Notes: generated by a model from the letters alone, not told the origin. Shown: positions 24,357 through 33,128, numbered from the stretch's first letter. The stretch: DNA of 64,000 bases from Halorubrum sp. Hd13 (GCF_002252755.1 NZ_NHOY01000110.1:1-64000); one strand, 5' to 3'. Program-made: numbers and translations.

Positions 24357-24404
24357 GCCCGGGAGTCCACGGCGGCTGAACCCGGGAGTCCACGGCGACT
24401 GAGC
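24348..24404. repeat. 23-bp tandem repeat copying a gene 3' end
   Basis: Two full 23-base units (24348-24370 and 24371-24393) and an 11-base partial unit share 'CTGA(G/A)CCCGGGAGTCCAC'. The first unit contains the last two codons and the stop of the preceding gene, and the later units repeat that coding end outside the gene. Replication slippage or short-repeat recombination would produce it. Confidence 0.85.
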
Positions 24405-24480
24405 GGAGCCGACGGGCGCGCGACGCGGACGGCGGTGCCAACAGACAAACCCCTTAACCGGGGAGCGAAAAGTATCGAGC

Positions 24481-25419
24481 ATGGAAAGCATCAATCGGAC
24501 CGCGATCGAGCTCGTCGACGAGGCGCTCGACTTCGCCGGTGAGCTCGACGTCGTCGGCTACGAGCTGGAGAACGGCGCCACCGTCGTCGACTTCGGGATC
24601 GACGCCGCCGGCGGCGTCGAGGCCGGGCTCCTGCTCGCCGAGATCCAGACCGCCGGCCTCGCGAACCTCCGCACTCGCGTGGGCGAGGTCGCCGGCGCGC
24701 CCCGCCAGTACGTGGAGCTGTCGACGGACCACCCCGCGATCGCGCTGCTCTGTTCGCAGAAGGCCGGCTGGGAGCTCGACTTCGAGTCCGGTTACGAGGG
24801 GCTCGGCTCGGGTCCCGCCCGCGCGCTCGTCGGGCAGGAGGCGGAGTTCGAGCGCGTCGGCTACTACGACTCCTCCGAGTTCGCCACGCTCACCGTCGAG
24901 TCGACCGCGCTCCCGACCGAGGAGGTCGCCGAGCACGTCGCCGACCTCGCCGAGGTCGACCCCGAGGGCGTCTTCCTCCCGGCGTACGCGACCGGCTCGA
25001 CCGCCGGCTCGGTCGCCACCGCGGCCCGCGCGGCGGAGCTCGCCGTCTTCCGCCTGCTGGAGCTCGGCTACGAGCCGACCGACGTGCTCCACGCGTCCGG
25101 CGCCGCGCCGATGGCGCCGGTGACCCGCGACGAGGACCTCGCGATGGGCCGGACGAACGACGCCCTCGCGTACGGCGGCGAGGTCCACCTGCAGGTCGCG
25201 CGCGACGACGACCGCTTCGACCAGATCGTCTCGACCGCCCGCGAGGAGTACGGCACCCCCTTCGTCGAGGTGTTCGAGGACGCGGGCTGGGACTTCTACG
25301 AGGTCGACGAGCGCGTCTTCGCGCCGGCGAAGGTCACCGTCGACGTCGTCGACGGCCCCGTCTACGCCGTCGGCGAGACGGACGAGGAGCTGCTCGCCGA
25401 GTCGTTCGACTACCGCTGA
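24481..25419 (+). CDS. mch: methenyltetrahydromethanopterin cyclohydrolase homologue
   Basis: A 312-residue protein matching Mch along its length: MESINRTAIELVDEAL, 'VVDFGIDAAGGVEAGLLLAEI', 'LCSQKAGWEL', 'ALGSGPARAL'-type turn (seen as 'GLGSGPARAL'), 'SSEFATLTVES' and 'YATGSTAGSVATAARAAEL'. In methanogens it interconverts methenyl- and formyl-H4MPT. Haloarchaea are not methanogens and use folates, yet keep mch, so the C1 carrier here is unsettled. A TATA-like 'CCTTAACC' lies about 30 bases upstream. Confidence 0.93.
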   Translation: MESINRTAIELVDEALDFAGELDVVGYELENGATVVDFGIDAAGGVEAGLLLAEIQTAGLANLRTRVGEVAGAPRQYVELSTDHPAIALLCSQKAGWELDFESGYEGLGSGPARALVGQEAEFERVGYYDSSEFATLTVESTALPTEEVAEHVADLAEVDPEGVFLPAYATGSTAGSVATAARAAELAVFRLLELGYEPTDVLHASGAAPMAPVTRDEDLAMGRTNDALAYGGEVHLQVARDDDRFDQIVSTAREEYGTPFVEVFEDAGWDFYEVDERVFAPAKVTVDVVDGPVYAVGETDEELLAESFDYR

Positions 25420-25440
25420 GACGGTCGCGGATCGACGTCG

Positions 25441-25989
25441 ATGCGAATCAAGCCCGTCCCCGACCCCCCGGCCGCCGTCGACGACCTCCGCGAGCTCCAG
25501 CGCGCGGTGCCGCTCGTCCCCGGCAGCACCGACGACTGCTGCGCCCGCCTCCGCGACCGGTGCGGGCTCGCCGACCGGCGGGTCGCGAACGACTGGCTCG
25601 CGTTCCTCCGCGCGCTCGGACTCGTCCGGGAGACGTCGCGGGGGTTCGTGCGGACCGACGCGGAGCCGACCCCGGAGCTGGTCCGCGAGGGACTCCGCGA
25701 GGGCGTCCTGCTCGCGCCGGAGGCGCTGGCCGCTCTCCGGGAGGCCACGCCCGAGGACCCGGTCACGCCCGAGGCGCTGTTCGAGGCGACCCGCGAGTCG
25801 GTCCCGCGACACGACCGCGCTCGCGACCCGGAGTGGGAGGCGACGTGGCGCGACCGGGCGGCCCGGCTGCTGGCGTGGCTCGCGCTCGTCGACCTCGCCC
25901 GGCGGGTGTCGAACGACGGGGAGAGAGACGGCGACGCGGGGGGGACTCCCGCCTACGTCGCCGGCGACGAGGCGGAGACGTCTCCCTGA
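25441..25989 (+). CDS. haloarchaeal hypothetical protein, possibly winged-helix
   Basis: A 182-residue acidic, all-helical-looking protein, 21 bases after mch and probably co-transcribed with it. The stretch 'DDCCARLRDRCGLADRRVANDWLAFLRALGLVRETSRGFVRT' (about 31-72) resembles a winged-helix module, and 'EWEATWRDRAARLLAWLALVDL' a later amphipathic helix. No catalytic motif is seen and I do not recognise the family. Function unknown. Confidence 0.6.
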   Translation: MRIKPVPDPPAAVDDLRELQRAVPLVPGSTDDCCARLRDRCGLADRRVANDWLAFLRALGLVRETSRGFVRTDAEPTPELVREGLREGVLLAPEALAALREATPEDPVTPEALFEATRESVPRHDRARDPEWEATWRDRAARLLAWLALVDLARRVSNDGERDGDAGGTPAYVAGDEAETSP

Positions 25990-26059
25990 GCGCCCCGCGC
26001 GCAATCGGCGTGAGCGCCCCGCGACAAGCCTTTTAGTCGGCGCCGGAGAGGGTGTTCGC

Positions 26060-27265
26060 ATGGGACGATTCGACCGGCGGGAGTCGCCGCTGTCGGTCAC
26101 GTACGAGCCGACGAGCGTGAAGGACCTGCTCGTGGAGATGAAAGACACCGCGGAGCTGCTGATCGATCTGTCGTACTCGGCGGTGCTCCACGGGAGCCCG
26201 ACGATCGCCGAGGAGGTCGTCGAGCTCGAACACCGGATGGACGTCCTCCAGATGCGCGCGCGGATGAGCCTCATGCTCGCGGCGCGGAGCCCCGACGAGG
26301 CCGAGACGCTCGCGCCGGTGCTCGGCGTGGTCGGCGCGGCGGACAAGATCTCCGACGCCGCGGGCGACATCGCGAAGATCATCACCGATGAGATCGGCCT
26401 CCCCGACGCGATGCGCGGCGCGCTCACGGGCGGCGTCGAGACGCTCGTCCGCGGCACCGTCGCGTCGGACTCCGGCTACGCCGGTCGCACGCTCAAGGAC
26501 ATCGACTTGGAGTCGAAGACGGGGGTCCGAGTCATCGCGATCCGGCGCGACGACGACTGGATCCTCAACCCCGGACCGAAGACGCGGATCGAGGTCGGCG
26601 ACGTGACGCTCCTCCGCGGCCCGGAGACGGGCGTCGTCGAGGCGTACCCCGAGCTGGCGGGCGAGCCGTTCGAGCCGGCGGAGCCGGTCGAGCCCGCGAT
26701 CGACGACCTGGAACGCGCGGTCGACTCGATCGTGCTGATGAAGAACCTCTCCGAGCTCGCGGTCGACCTGGCGTACGGCTCGATCCTGTTCAACAACGAG
26801 GAGCTCGCGGAGGAGGTGTCCAACCTGGAGATCGAGGTCGACGCGCTCCAGTCGCGGTTCGAGGCGTGGACCCTCCGCGCCGCGCGAGAGGCCGACGACC
26901 CCGTCTCGCTCCGCGGGCTGATCCACCTCGGCGTCGCCACCGAGGAGATCTCGGACGCCGCGGTGAAGATCACCGAAGGCGTCAGGCGCAACTTGGGCGT
27001 CCACCCCGTCGTGGAGATGGCGGTCCAGGAGTCGGACGAGATCATCACGCGGACCGTGGTCCGGGAGGGGAGCGACCTCGCGGGCACGAGCGTGACGAAC
27101 GGGATCCCCACGACCGACGTCTCCACGAGCGTGATCGCGATCCGCCGCCCGGACGAGGGGTGGCTGATCGGTCACGACATCGACACGGTGCTGCGCGCCG
27201 GCGACGCCGTCATCTCGAAGGGGACTCGCACCTCCGCCGAGGAGTTCGAGGCGCTCGCGTCGTGA
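26060..27265 (+). CDS. double PhoU-RCK_C (TrkA-C) potassium-regulatory protein
   Basis: A 401-residue cytoplasmic protein with an internal duplication. Each half has a PhoU-like helical part ('KDLLVEMKDTAELLIDLSYS' near 20 and 'VLMKNLSELAVDLAYGSI' near 230) followed by a TrkA-C/RCK_C domain ('GRTLKDIDLESKTGVRVIAI' near 145 and 'GTSVTNGIPTTDVSTSVIAI' near 345, each ending in 'GDVTLLRG' or 'GDAVISKG'). RCK_C domains bind nucleotides such as c-di-AMP or other ligands and gate K+ channels or transporters. No transporter gene is adjacent, so the partner is unknown. It overlaps the next gene by 4 bases. Confidence 0.85.
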   Translation: MGRFDRRESPLSVTYEPTSVKDLLVEMKDTAELLIDLSYSAVLHGSPTIAEEVVELEHRMDVLQMRARMSLMLAARSPDEAETLAPVLGVVGAADKISDAAGDIAKIITDEIGLPDAMRGALTGGVETLVRGTVASDSGYAGRTLKDIDLESKTGVRVIAIRRDDDWILNPGPKTRIEVGDVTLLRGPETGVVEAYPELAGEPFEPAEPVEPAIDDLERAVDSIVLMKNLSELAVDLAYGSILFNNEELAEEVSNLEIEVDALQSRFEAWTLRAAREADDPVSLRGLIHLGVATEEISDAAVKITEGVRRNLGVHPVVEMAVQESDEIITRTVVREGSDLAGTSVTNGIPTTDVSTSVIAIRRPDEGWLIGHDIDTVLRAGDAVISKGTRTSAEEFEALAS

Positions 27266-27615
27266 CCGCCCCGCCGACCGCGGACCCCGAGGGCCTCGCC
27301 CGCGCCTACTACGACGCGCTCGACGCCGGCGACTACGAGCGGCTCCGAGGGCTGCTCGCCCCGGACTTCGCCCAGCGACGCCCGGACCGCACCTTTGAGG
27401 GGCGCGACCGCTTCGTGGCGTTCATGCGCGACGAGCGGCCGATGACGGACACGACCCACGCCGTCGACGCGGTGTACCCGTCCGGCCCCGGCGTCGCCGT
27501 TCGGGGACGACTGCTGGACGCCGACGGCGACGAGGTGTTCGCGTTCGTCGACGTCTTCGACGTCTCGGACGGGAGGCTCGCCTCGCTGGAGACGTACGCC
27601 GGCGACGGGGAGTGA
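27262..27615 (+). CDS. nuclear transport factor 2 (NTF2)-like protein
   Basis: A 117-residue cone-fold protein starting at a GTG that overlaps the stop of the PhoU-RCK gene (GTGA). 'ARAYYDALDAGDYERLRGLLAPDF' and 'RFVAFMRDERPMTDT' are the helix pair of NTF2-like/SnoaL-type proteins, with strands 'AVRGRLLDADGDEVFAFVDVFDV' following. The family covers enzymes and ligand binders, and no active site is clear. Translational coupling ties it to the upstream K+-regulatory gene. Confidence 0.78.
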   Translation: MTAPPTADPEGLARAYYDALDAGDYERLRGLLAPDFAQRRPDRTFEGRDRFVAFMRDERPMTDTTHAVDAVYPSGPGVAVRGRLLDADGDEVFAFVDVFDVSDGRLASLETYAGDGE

Positions 27616-27695
27616 TTCGAACTCGGCGGCGGCGGGGGGTGAACCGAACTCGGCGGCGACGGGGAGTGAACCGAACTCGGCGGCGACGGAGCGGG
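27598..27695. repeat. 27-bp tandem repeat at a gene 3' end
   Basis: Three 27-base units (27598-27624, 27625-27651, 27652-27678) and a 17-base partial unit repeat '(GG)CGACGGGGAGTGA(A/T)(C/T)CGAACTC'. Unit 1 holds the last codons and TGA stop of the NTF2-like gene, and later units lie outside it. The 3' end of that gene has thus been copied in tandem, as at 24348. Confidence 0.85.
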
Positions 27696-27715
27696 CGCGC
27701 CGAGTCGGGCGTCGC

Positions 27716-28783
27716 TCACGCGCGGATCCGGTCGAGGTCGGCGACGAACGCCCGGAGCGCGTCGCGCGTCACGTGGGGCATGCAGACGACGCGGAGCTCG
27801 CCCGCGGCCGTCCGCGACACCTTCCAGCCGGCATCCCGGAGCGCGTCGAACTCGGCCTCGGGGAGCGCCGCGGCGACGAGCGGGAGCGTCGGCTCGACGA
27901 CGTCGTAGCCGCGCTCGGCGAGGGCCTCGGCGAGCCACGCGGCGTCGTCGGTCGCGCGCTCGCTCGCTTCGCGGTACCCGTCGGGCCACAGCGCCTCCAT
28001 CGCGGCGACCGCGCCGGCGACGCCAGCGCCGCTCCGGGTGCCGGTCAGGGTCGCCTGCGACCGCGTCTCCAAGTAGGGCGTGTCGACCGCGAGCGCGTTC
28101 ATCGCGGCCGGTTCCCGGGCGAGGAGCCCGCCGGCGGGAACGGGGGCCTGTCCGAACTTGTGGGGGTCGATCGTCAGCGTGTCGATCGGGGCGTCGCCGA
28201 ACGACCACGCGCGGTCGGCGAACGGAAGGACGAACCCGCCCCACGCGGCGTCGACGTGCATCAGCGCGCCGGCGTCGTGGGCGATCTCGGTCAGCGCCGG
28301 GATCGGGTCCACGCGCCCGTACTCCGTGCTGCCGGCGACGCCGACGACCAGCGCGGTGGCGTCGTCGACGGCGGCCGCGACCGCGTCGGTCCGGGCCCGG
28401 TAGTCGTCGTCGACGGGGACCGTCCGCAGTTCGAGGTCGAGCAGCTCCGCGGCCTTGTGGAACGAGAAGTGGCCGCTCTCGGGGACGACGACGTTCGCGT
28501 CGCTCGCGTCGTGTCGGTTCCGCGCGGAGCGGACCGCCTGCACGTTCGCCTCGGTCCCGCCGGCGGTGACGTAGCCCGCCGCGTCGGTCGGCTCGGGGTG
28601 GGCCGCGAGCGTCGCGAGCAGCTCGACCGCGCGCGTCTCCAGCGACGCGACCGCCTCGTAGGTGGCCGGGTCGCCGGGGTTCGTCGCGAGGTAGCGCTCG
28701 GCCGCCTCCCGGGCCGCGGGGTGCGGTTCGGTACACATCGAGGAGAGCACCCGGTCGAACGACTGCGGCTCGGGCTGCTGCAT
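27716..28783 (-). CDS. mfnA: L-tyrosine/L-aspartate decarboxylase (MfnA family)
   Basis: A 355-residue PLP enzyme of the group II decarboxylases. Lys209 in '[15 protein letters not shown]' binds PLP, with '[10 protein letters not shown]' before it and '[19 protein letters not shown]' near residue 70. In methanogens MfnA decarboxylates tyrosine for methanofuran. In haloarchaea aspartate decarboxylation to beta-alanine for coenzyme A is the likelier task, which is inference from pathway logic. It is a single gene upstream of an insertion-sequence remnant. Confidence 0.9.
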   Translation of the reverse strand: MQQPEPQSFDRVLSSMCTEPHPAAREAAERYLATNPGDPATYEAVASLETRAVELLATLAAHPEPTDAAGYVTAGGTEANVQAVRSARNRHDASDANVVVPESGHFSFHKAAELLDLELRTVPVDDDYRARTDAVAAAVDDATALVVGVAGSTEYGRVDPIPALTEIAHDAGALMHVDAAWGGFVLPFADRAWSFGDAPIDTLTIDPHKFGQAPVPAGGLLAREPAAMNALAVDTPYLETRSQATLTGTRSGAGVAGAVAAMEALWPDGYREASERATDDAAWLAEALAERGYDVVEPTLPLVAAALPEAEFDALRDAGWKVSRTAAGELRVVCMPHVTRDALRAFVADLDRIRA

Positions 28784-28834
28784 TCAAGAAACCGTTACCG
28801 CGGAGGGTCTTACCCGTTCCGAAAAAGTGAGGAG

Positions 28835-28866
28835 AAAACCTCGCGCTTCAGCGCGGGGAGGATGTC
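28835..28866 (+). mobile_element. solo end of an IS1341-type element (remnant)
   Basis: A hairpin CCTCGCGC-TTCA-GCGCGGGG (28839-28858) is followed by 'AGGATGTCAAC', in the 132-base gap between ppsA and mfnA. This TTCA-loop hairpin with a purine-rich tail resembles right ends of tnpB elements in haloarchaea as I know them. No tnpB is near it, so it would be a leftover end or a MITE. It differs in sequence from the ends of the intact element at 43371-44873. An intrinsic terminator for ppsA is the alternative. Confidence 0.4.
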
Positions 28867-28915
28867 AACCGTTCCGTTCTCGGCTCCGAGAGACAAAATC
28901 CGGTTCAGCACGGCC

Positions 28916-31267
28916 TCAGCGCACCGAGTCGAGGAGGAGCCGCTGTTCGGTCCGCTTCACCTCGTGTTGGACGTCGCGGACGGCGTCGATGTTCGCCGAG
29001 ATAGAGGAGACCCCCTCCTCGACGAGGAAGTCGACCATCTCCGACTTGGAGCCGGCCTGCCCGCAGATGCTCGTGTCGACGCCGAGCTCGCGGCACGTCT
29101 CGATCGTGTCGCCGATCAGCTGGAGCACCGCGGGGTGGAGCTCGTCGAACCGGCCGGCGACGTGCTCGTTGTTGCGGTCGACCGCCAGCGTGTACTGCGT
29201 GAGGTCGTTGGTGCCGAAAGAGGCGAAGTCGATACCGGCGGCGGCCAGCTCCCCGATCTGCAGCGCGCTCGCCGGCGTCTCGATCATCACGCCCCACCGG
29301 TGCGTCTCGGGGTCGATGCCGGCGTCGCGCATGTGTCCCGTTATCGCTTCGACGTCGGTCGCGTCGTTGACGAGGGGGAACATCACCTCCAAGTTGTCGT
29401 ACCCCATGTCGAAGAGGCGCGCGAACGCGGCGAGCTCCTGCCGGAACGGGTCGGGCTTGTCGAGGCTCCGCCGGATCCCGCGCCACCCGAGCATCGGGTT
29501 GTGCTCGTTGGGCTCCCCCTCGCCGCCCTCCAGTTCGCGGAACTCGTCGGTCGGCGCGTCGATGGTACGCACGCGGACCGGCCGCGGGTAGAACTCGTCG
29601 GCGACGCGGCGCACGCCCTCGATCAGCTCGTCCTGGTACGCGCGGGCGCCGTGGTCGTTGATGTACTTCTCGGGGGTCTTCCCGAGCGAGAGCACCATGT
29701 GCTCGATCCGGAGGAGTCCGACCCCGTCGGCGCCCGTCGCGGCCGCGCGTTCGGCCGCCTCGGGGATCGAGACGTTCACCTTCACCTCCGTCGCCGTCAT
29801 CGGCTTTACCGGCGTCTCGGGGCGGGCCGCCTCCACGGGCTCGAACTCCTCGCCGGGCTCGGCCTCCTCGTCGACGCCGGCGCGGACGGTGCCCTTGTCG
29901 CCGTCGAGGGTGACCTCCTGGCCGTCCTCGAGCAGTCGCGTCCCGTTACCCGTCCCGACGACGGCCGGGACGCCGAGCTCGCGGGAGATGATCGCGGCGT
30001 GGCTCGTCATGCCGCCCTCGTCGGTGACGATCCCCGCGGCGCGCTTCATCGCCGGGACCATGTCCGGCATCGTCATCTCCGTGACCATCACGTCGCCCTC
30101 CTGGACCTGGTCGAGGTGGTCGAGCTTGTGGACGATCCGGACCGCGCCGGAGACGACCCCCGGGCTCGCGCCGAGCCCGTCGGCGAGGACGTCCTCGTCC
30201 GCGCCGGCGGATCCGCCGTTGGCCGCGCCGGGCCGGCCCGACGCGCCCCCGACGGTGGACTTCTTCGGGGTCTCTCCGCCGGTCCCGCCCGCGTCCGCGC
30301 CGCCCTCGTCGCTCTCGTCCTCCTGAATCGTCGTGATCGGTCGCGACTGGAGCATGTATATCTCGCCGTCGCGGATCGCCCACTCGACGTCTTGCGGCGT
30401 CCCGTAGTGGTCCTCGACGCGCTCGCCGAGCGCGACCAGATCCCCGATCTCCGCGTCGGAGAGGACCCGCGCGGTGCGGCGCTCCTCGTCGACGTCGAGC
30501 TGGACCGTCTCGCCGGTCTCGGCGTCCTTCACCATCTCCACCTTCTTGTCCGCGACGGTGACCTGATCGACGGCGCCGCGCTCGCGGTCGTACACGTAGT
30601 TGTCGGGCGACACCGTGCCGGAGACGACCGCCTCGCCGAGCCCCCACGCGGCCTCGATGGTGATCTGCGGGTCGCCGGTCGAGGGGTGGCTGGTGAACAT
30701 CACGCCGGACTTCTCGGCGTCGACCATCCGCTGGACGACGACCGCGATGTCGACGTCGGCGTGCGGGAACCCCCGCTGCTGCCGGTAGTAGATCGCTCGC
30801 TGGGTGAAGAGGGAGGCCCAGCACTCCTTCACTCGGCGGAGCAGGTCGTCCTCGCGGACGTTGAGGAACGTCTCCTGTTGCCCGGCGAACGAGGAGTCCG
30901 GGAGGTCCTCGGCGGTCGCCGAGGACCGCACGGCGACGAACGCCTCCTCCTCGCCGCCCATCGAGCGGTACCGTTCCAGGATCTCCTCGCGGACCTCCTC
31001 GGGGAACGGCGTGTCGAGGATGAGCTCTTCCGCCCGCTCCTCGGCCGCGCGGAGCGCGGCGGAGTCCTCGGGATCGACGTCGACGGCCGAGAACAGCTCC
31101 TCGTCGATCCCCGCCTCCTCGATGAAGGTCCGGTACGTGCCCGCGGTGACGGCGAATCCCGGGGGAACCGGGAGTCCGGCGCCGATGAGTTCACCGAGCG
31201 ACGCGGCCTTCCCGCCGACGGTCCCGACGTCGTCGGCGTCAACGTCCTCCAGCCAGAGTACTGCCAT
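28916..31267 (-). CDS. ppsA: phosphoenolpyruvate synthase
   Basis: A 783-residue enzyme forming PEP from pyruvate and ATP for gluconeogenesis. The start MAVLWLEDVDADDVGTVGGK opens the ATP-grasp domain, with 'VAVRSSATAEDLPDSSFAGQQ' inside it. The swivel domain has the phospho-His in 'GGMTSHAAIISRELGVP', intact in contrast to the pyruvate kinase copy. The PEP-binding barrel ends with 'SICGQAGSKSEMVDFLVEEGV'. An Asp/Gly/Ser linker (about 330-360) is of the halophilic type. Codons upstream of the chosen ATG encode Arg-rich, non-family residues. Confidence 0.96.
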   Translation of the reverse strand: MAVLWLEDVDADDVGTVGGKAASLGELIGAGLPVPPGFAVTAGTYRTFIEEAGIDEELFSAVDVDPEDSAALRAAEERAEELILDTPFPEEVREEILERYRSMGGEEEAFVAVRSSATAEDLPDSSFAGQQETFLNVREDDLLRRVKECWASLFTQRAIYYRQQRGFPHADVDIAVVVQRMVDAEKSGVMFTSHPSTGDPQITIEAAWGLGEAVVSGTVSPDNYVYDRERGAVDQVTVADKKVEMVKDAETGETVQLDVDEERRTARVLSDAEIGDLVALGERVEDHYGTPQDVEWAIRDGEIYMLQSRPITTIQEDESDEGGADAGGTGGETPKKSTVGGASGRPGAANGGSAGADEDVLADGLGASPGVVSGAVRIVHKLDHLDQVQEGDVMVTEMTMPDMVPAMKRAAGIVTDEGGMTSHAAIISRELGVPAVVGTGNGTRLLEDGQEVTLDGDKGTVRAGVDEEAEPGEEFEPVEAARPETPVKPMTATEVKVNVSIPEAAERAAATGADGVGLLRIEHMVLSLGKTPEKYINDHGARAYQDELIEGVRRVADEFYPRPVRVRTIDAPTDEFRELEGGEGEPNEHNPMLGWRGIRRSLDKPDPFRQELAAFARLFDMGYDNLEVMFPLVNDATDVEAITGHMRDAGIDPETHRWGVMIETPASALQIGELAAAGIDFASFGTNDLTQYTLAVDRNNEHVAGRFDELHPAVLQLIGDTIETCRELGVDTSICGQAGSKSEMVDFLVEEGVSSISANIDAVRDVQHEVKRTEQRLLLDSVR

Positions 31268-31585
31268 TCGTGTACCCGGAGGATCCGCGAGCCGACCTAT
31301 GAAGCTTCCGGCCGACACTTCGGTGAATAAAAGATTACTCAGTCGCGAGTTACGGGTGCGCCGAGGGCGGCGACCGAAACCGGACGTCACGGTCGGTCAA
31401 CGGATCGAACGCGGGGAGGTGGGCCGAAGCGGGCGAACGAGAGAGGGCCGAAGCAGTCAGGGAACGACGAACCGTCCGTCGGTCCGTACCCGTTTTTCAT
31501 CCCCGTTTATCGTATACTTACCCCCCGTCAAGAGAGTCAGCACCCGTAACGTGTTACAGGTGTTGTAACATCTCGCCCGGAACGG
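31268..31585 (-). promoter_or_regulatory. ppsA upstream region with inverted repeat
   Basis: This 318-base gap has no gene. Reading toward ppsA, an inverted repeat TGTTACA-GGTGT-TGTAACA (31552-31570, perfect 7-bp arms) overlaps a smaller GTAAC-GT-GTTAC (31546-31557). Next come an A/T box around 31507-31519 ('TTATCGTATACTTA' on the plus strand) and a second one near 31322-31333 ('GTGAATAAAAGA'). Either could be the TATA element; the nearer gives a short leader. The inverted repeat could be an operator for carbon-source control, or a terminator of the gene ending at 31586. Confidence 0.45.
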
Positions 31586-32287
31586 TCACTCGTCGGCGAG
31601 CCGCTCGCGCTCCGCGCTCAGGATCCGCTCCCAGACGCCGAACAGCCGGCTGTTCAGGTCGTACCGATCGTTCACTCGGCGGACCCACGCGTCATCGGCG
31701 AACAGGAGGCGTTGGAACCGACGGACGGGCGGCGAGAGCGACGCCCGGTCGCCCCCGTAGTACGACACCGTCTCCTCGCGAGTCCGCTCGACGAGGTCGG
31801 GCGGGACGCCGATCCCGTCGGCCGCGGCGGCGTGGTTGAACCACTCCAAGTGTAACAGCGCGTCGGCCAGCAGGAAGCGGTCGCGGAACCCCGAGACCCC
31901 CGCGAGCGCGGGTCGGCCGTCGACGGTCACGTCCCGCGGGCGGGAGAACCGCGGGGCGGCCACCGTCACGCCGGCGGCTCCCGCGACCGCCGCGGCGACG
32001 CGCCGAAGGCGCCAGTCGCCGTACCGAACCGGAGCGATCAGCGCGAGCTCGTACCACGTCGGCAGCCACTCGCAGTACGGTTCGGAGAAGGCGCCGTCGG
32101 CGAGCAGCGTCGCCGCGACCGACCGCGCCTCGGCGGGCGACAGCGTCGTGTGATCGGTCCGGAGCCGCTCGACGACCCGCGCGCCGTCGACCGCGTCGGC
32201 TCCCGCGAACCCCATGCCGTCGGCGACGTGGCGGGTGTACGCGCGGCTCGCCGCGTACCAGTCGGCGAAGTCGGCGGGCGCCGTCAA
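31586..32287 (-). CDS. haloarchaeal hypothetical protein, unknown
   Basis: A 233-residue protein rich in Ala, Arg and aromatic residues. Recognisable stretches are 'WYAASRAYTRHVADGMGF', 'EPYCEWLPTWYELALIAPVRYGDW' and the C-terminal 'RFQRLLFADDAWVRRVNDRYDLNSRLFGVWERI'. It looks soluble and mostly helical. I know no family or active site for it. The start follows a pyrimidine-rich repeat tract. Confidence 0.6.
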   Translation of the reverse strand: MTAPADFADWYAASRAYTRHVADGMGFAGADAVDGARVVERLRTDHTTLSPAEARSVAATLLADGAFSEPYCEWLPTWYELALIAPVRYGDWRLRRVAAAVAGAAGVTVAAPRFSRPRDVTVDGRPALAGVSGFRDRFLLADALLHLEWFNHAAAADGIGVPPDLVERTREETVSYYGGDRASLSPPVRRFQRLLFADDAWVRRVNDRYDLNSRLFGVWERILSAERERLADE

Positions 32288-32356
32288 GCGGAGGAGTCGG
32301 AGGACCGTGATGCGTCGGTTACGGCCGCGGCCGACAAAACCGCTCCGCCCCGTCGC

Positions 32357-32458
32357 CCCGTCCCGTTCCGTCTCATTCCGCCCTGTCCCGTTCCGTCTCG
32401 TCCCGTCTGTTCCGTCCCGTCTCGCCCCGTCTGTTCCGTCCCGTCTCGCCCCGTCTCG
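32357..32458. repeat. pyrimidine-rich tandem repeat (24-bp unit)
   Basis: About 100 bases composed almost wholly of C, T and G on the plus strand, built from 'TCCCGT(T/C)CCGTCTCG' variants. Two perfect 24-base units, GTCTGTTCCGTCCCGTCTCG plus CCCC, lie at 32405-32428 and 32429-32452. It ends two bases before the stop codon of the MinD-partner gene, the same 3'-end placement as other repeats here. Confidence 0.75.
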
Positions 32459-32459
32459 A

Positions 32460-33128
32460 TCAGCGCTCCGGTCCGGACTCGCTCGCGGTCGCGAGGTCGG
32501 CGTTGGGGTCGTCGCCCCCGGGGTGCTCGTCCGCGAGCGCCGCGTCGAGCCCCCACTCGTCGGCGCGCTCTGCCGCCTCCGCCCGCGCCTGCTCGCGTAT
32601 CGCCTCGATCCGGTCGTCGTCCGCGAGGAACGCCGCGACGGCGTCGGCGTCGTCCGCCCCCGGGTCGTCCAGCCGCTCGTCGGGTGCCGCGTCGCGGGTG
32701 CGGTCGGCGAGCGCCGGGTCGTCCGCGAGCTCCGTCGCCGCCGCGCCCGGGGCGACGCGGAGCGCGTCTGCCTCGTGGGCCGCGTCGAGCCCGCCGCCGT
32801 CGACCGCGTACAGTTCGACGCGGTACGGGCCGGGCACCGCGAGCTCCGCGAGGGCGTCGGGACCGCCGCTGTCGGTGACGGTGTTGTACGCGAGCACGGG
32901 AACCCCGTCCGCGAAGGTGAGAACGCCGCGCGCGTCCCCCTCCAGGAGGAGCGTCTCCTGCGGGACGATCGTCGCGTAGCCCGTCAGACCGCGGTCCAGC
33001 GCCCGCGAGAGCGTCGTGGCCACGTCGGAGACGACGCGCGACCGGAGGAGGGTCCCGCGGGGGATCCGAAGCTCCGGGGCCTCGTTCGACTCCCCGGGCC
33101 CCGTCGGTCCGTCTGCGGACCCCGTCAT
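32460..33128 (-). CDS. MinD-partner protein with DUF4388-like domain (possible MapA homologue)
   Basis: A 222-residue protein whose ATG overlaps the stop of the MinD-family gene (ATGA). The folded part (about 20-110) reads 'RALDRGLTGYATIVPQE', 'LLLEGDARGVLTFADGVPVLAYN' and 'ALAELAVPGPYRVELYAVDG', a pattern like DUF4388 (a Gly-x-Leu-x-Phe-x-x-Gly core). The C-terminal half is acidic and helical. In Haloferax volcanii minD2 overlaps a downstream partner, mapA, in the same way. Homology to MapA is my inference and untested. Confidence 0.6.
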   Translation of the reverse strand: MTGSADGPTGPGESNEAPELRIPRGTLLRSRVVSDVATTLSRALDRGLTGYATIVPQETLLLEGDARGVLTFADGVPVLAYNTVTDSGGPDALAELAVPGPYRVELYAVDGGGLDAAHEADALRVAPGAAATELADDPALADRTRDAAPDERLDDPGADDADAVAAFLADDDRIEAIREQARAEAAERADEWGLDAALADEHPGGDDPNADLATASESGPER

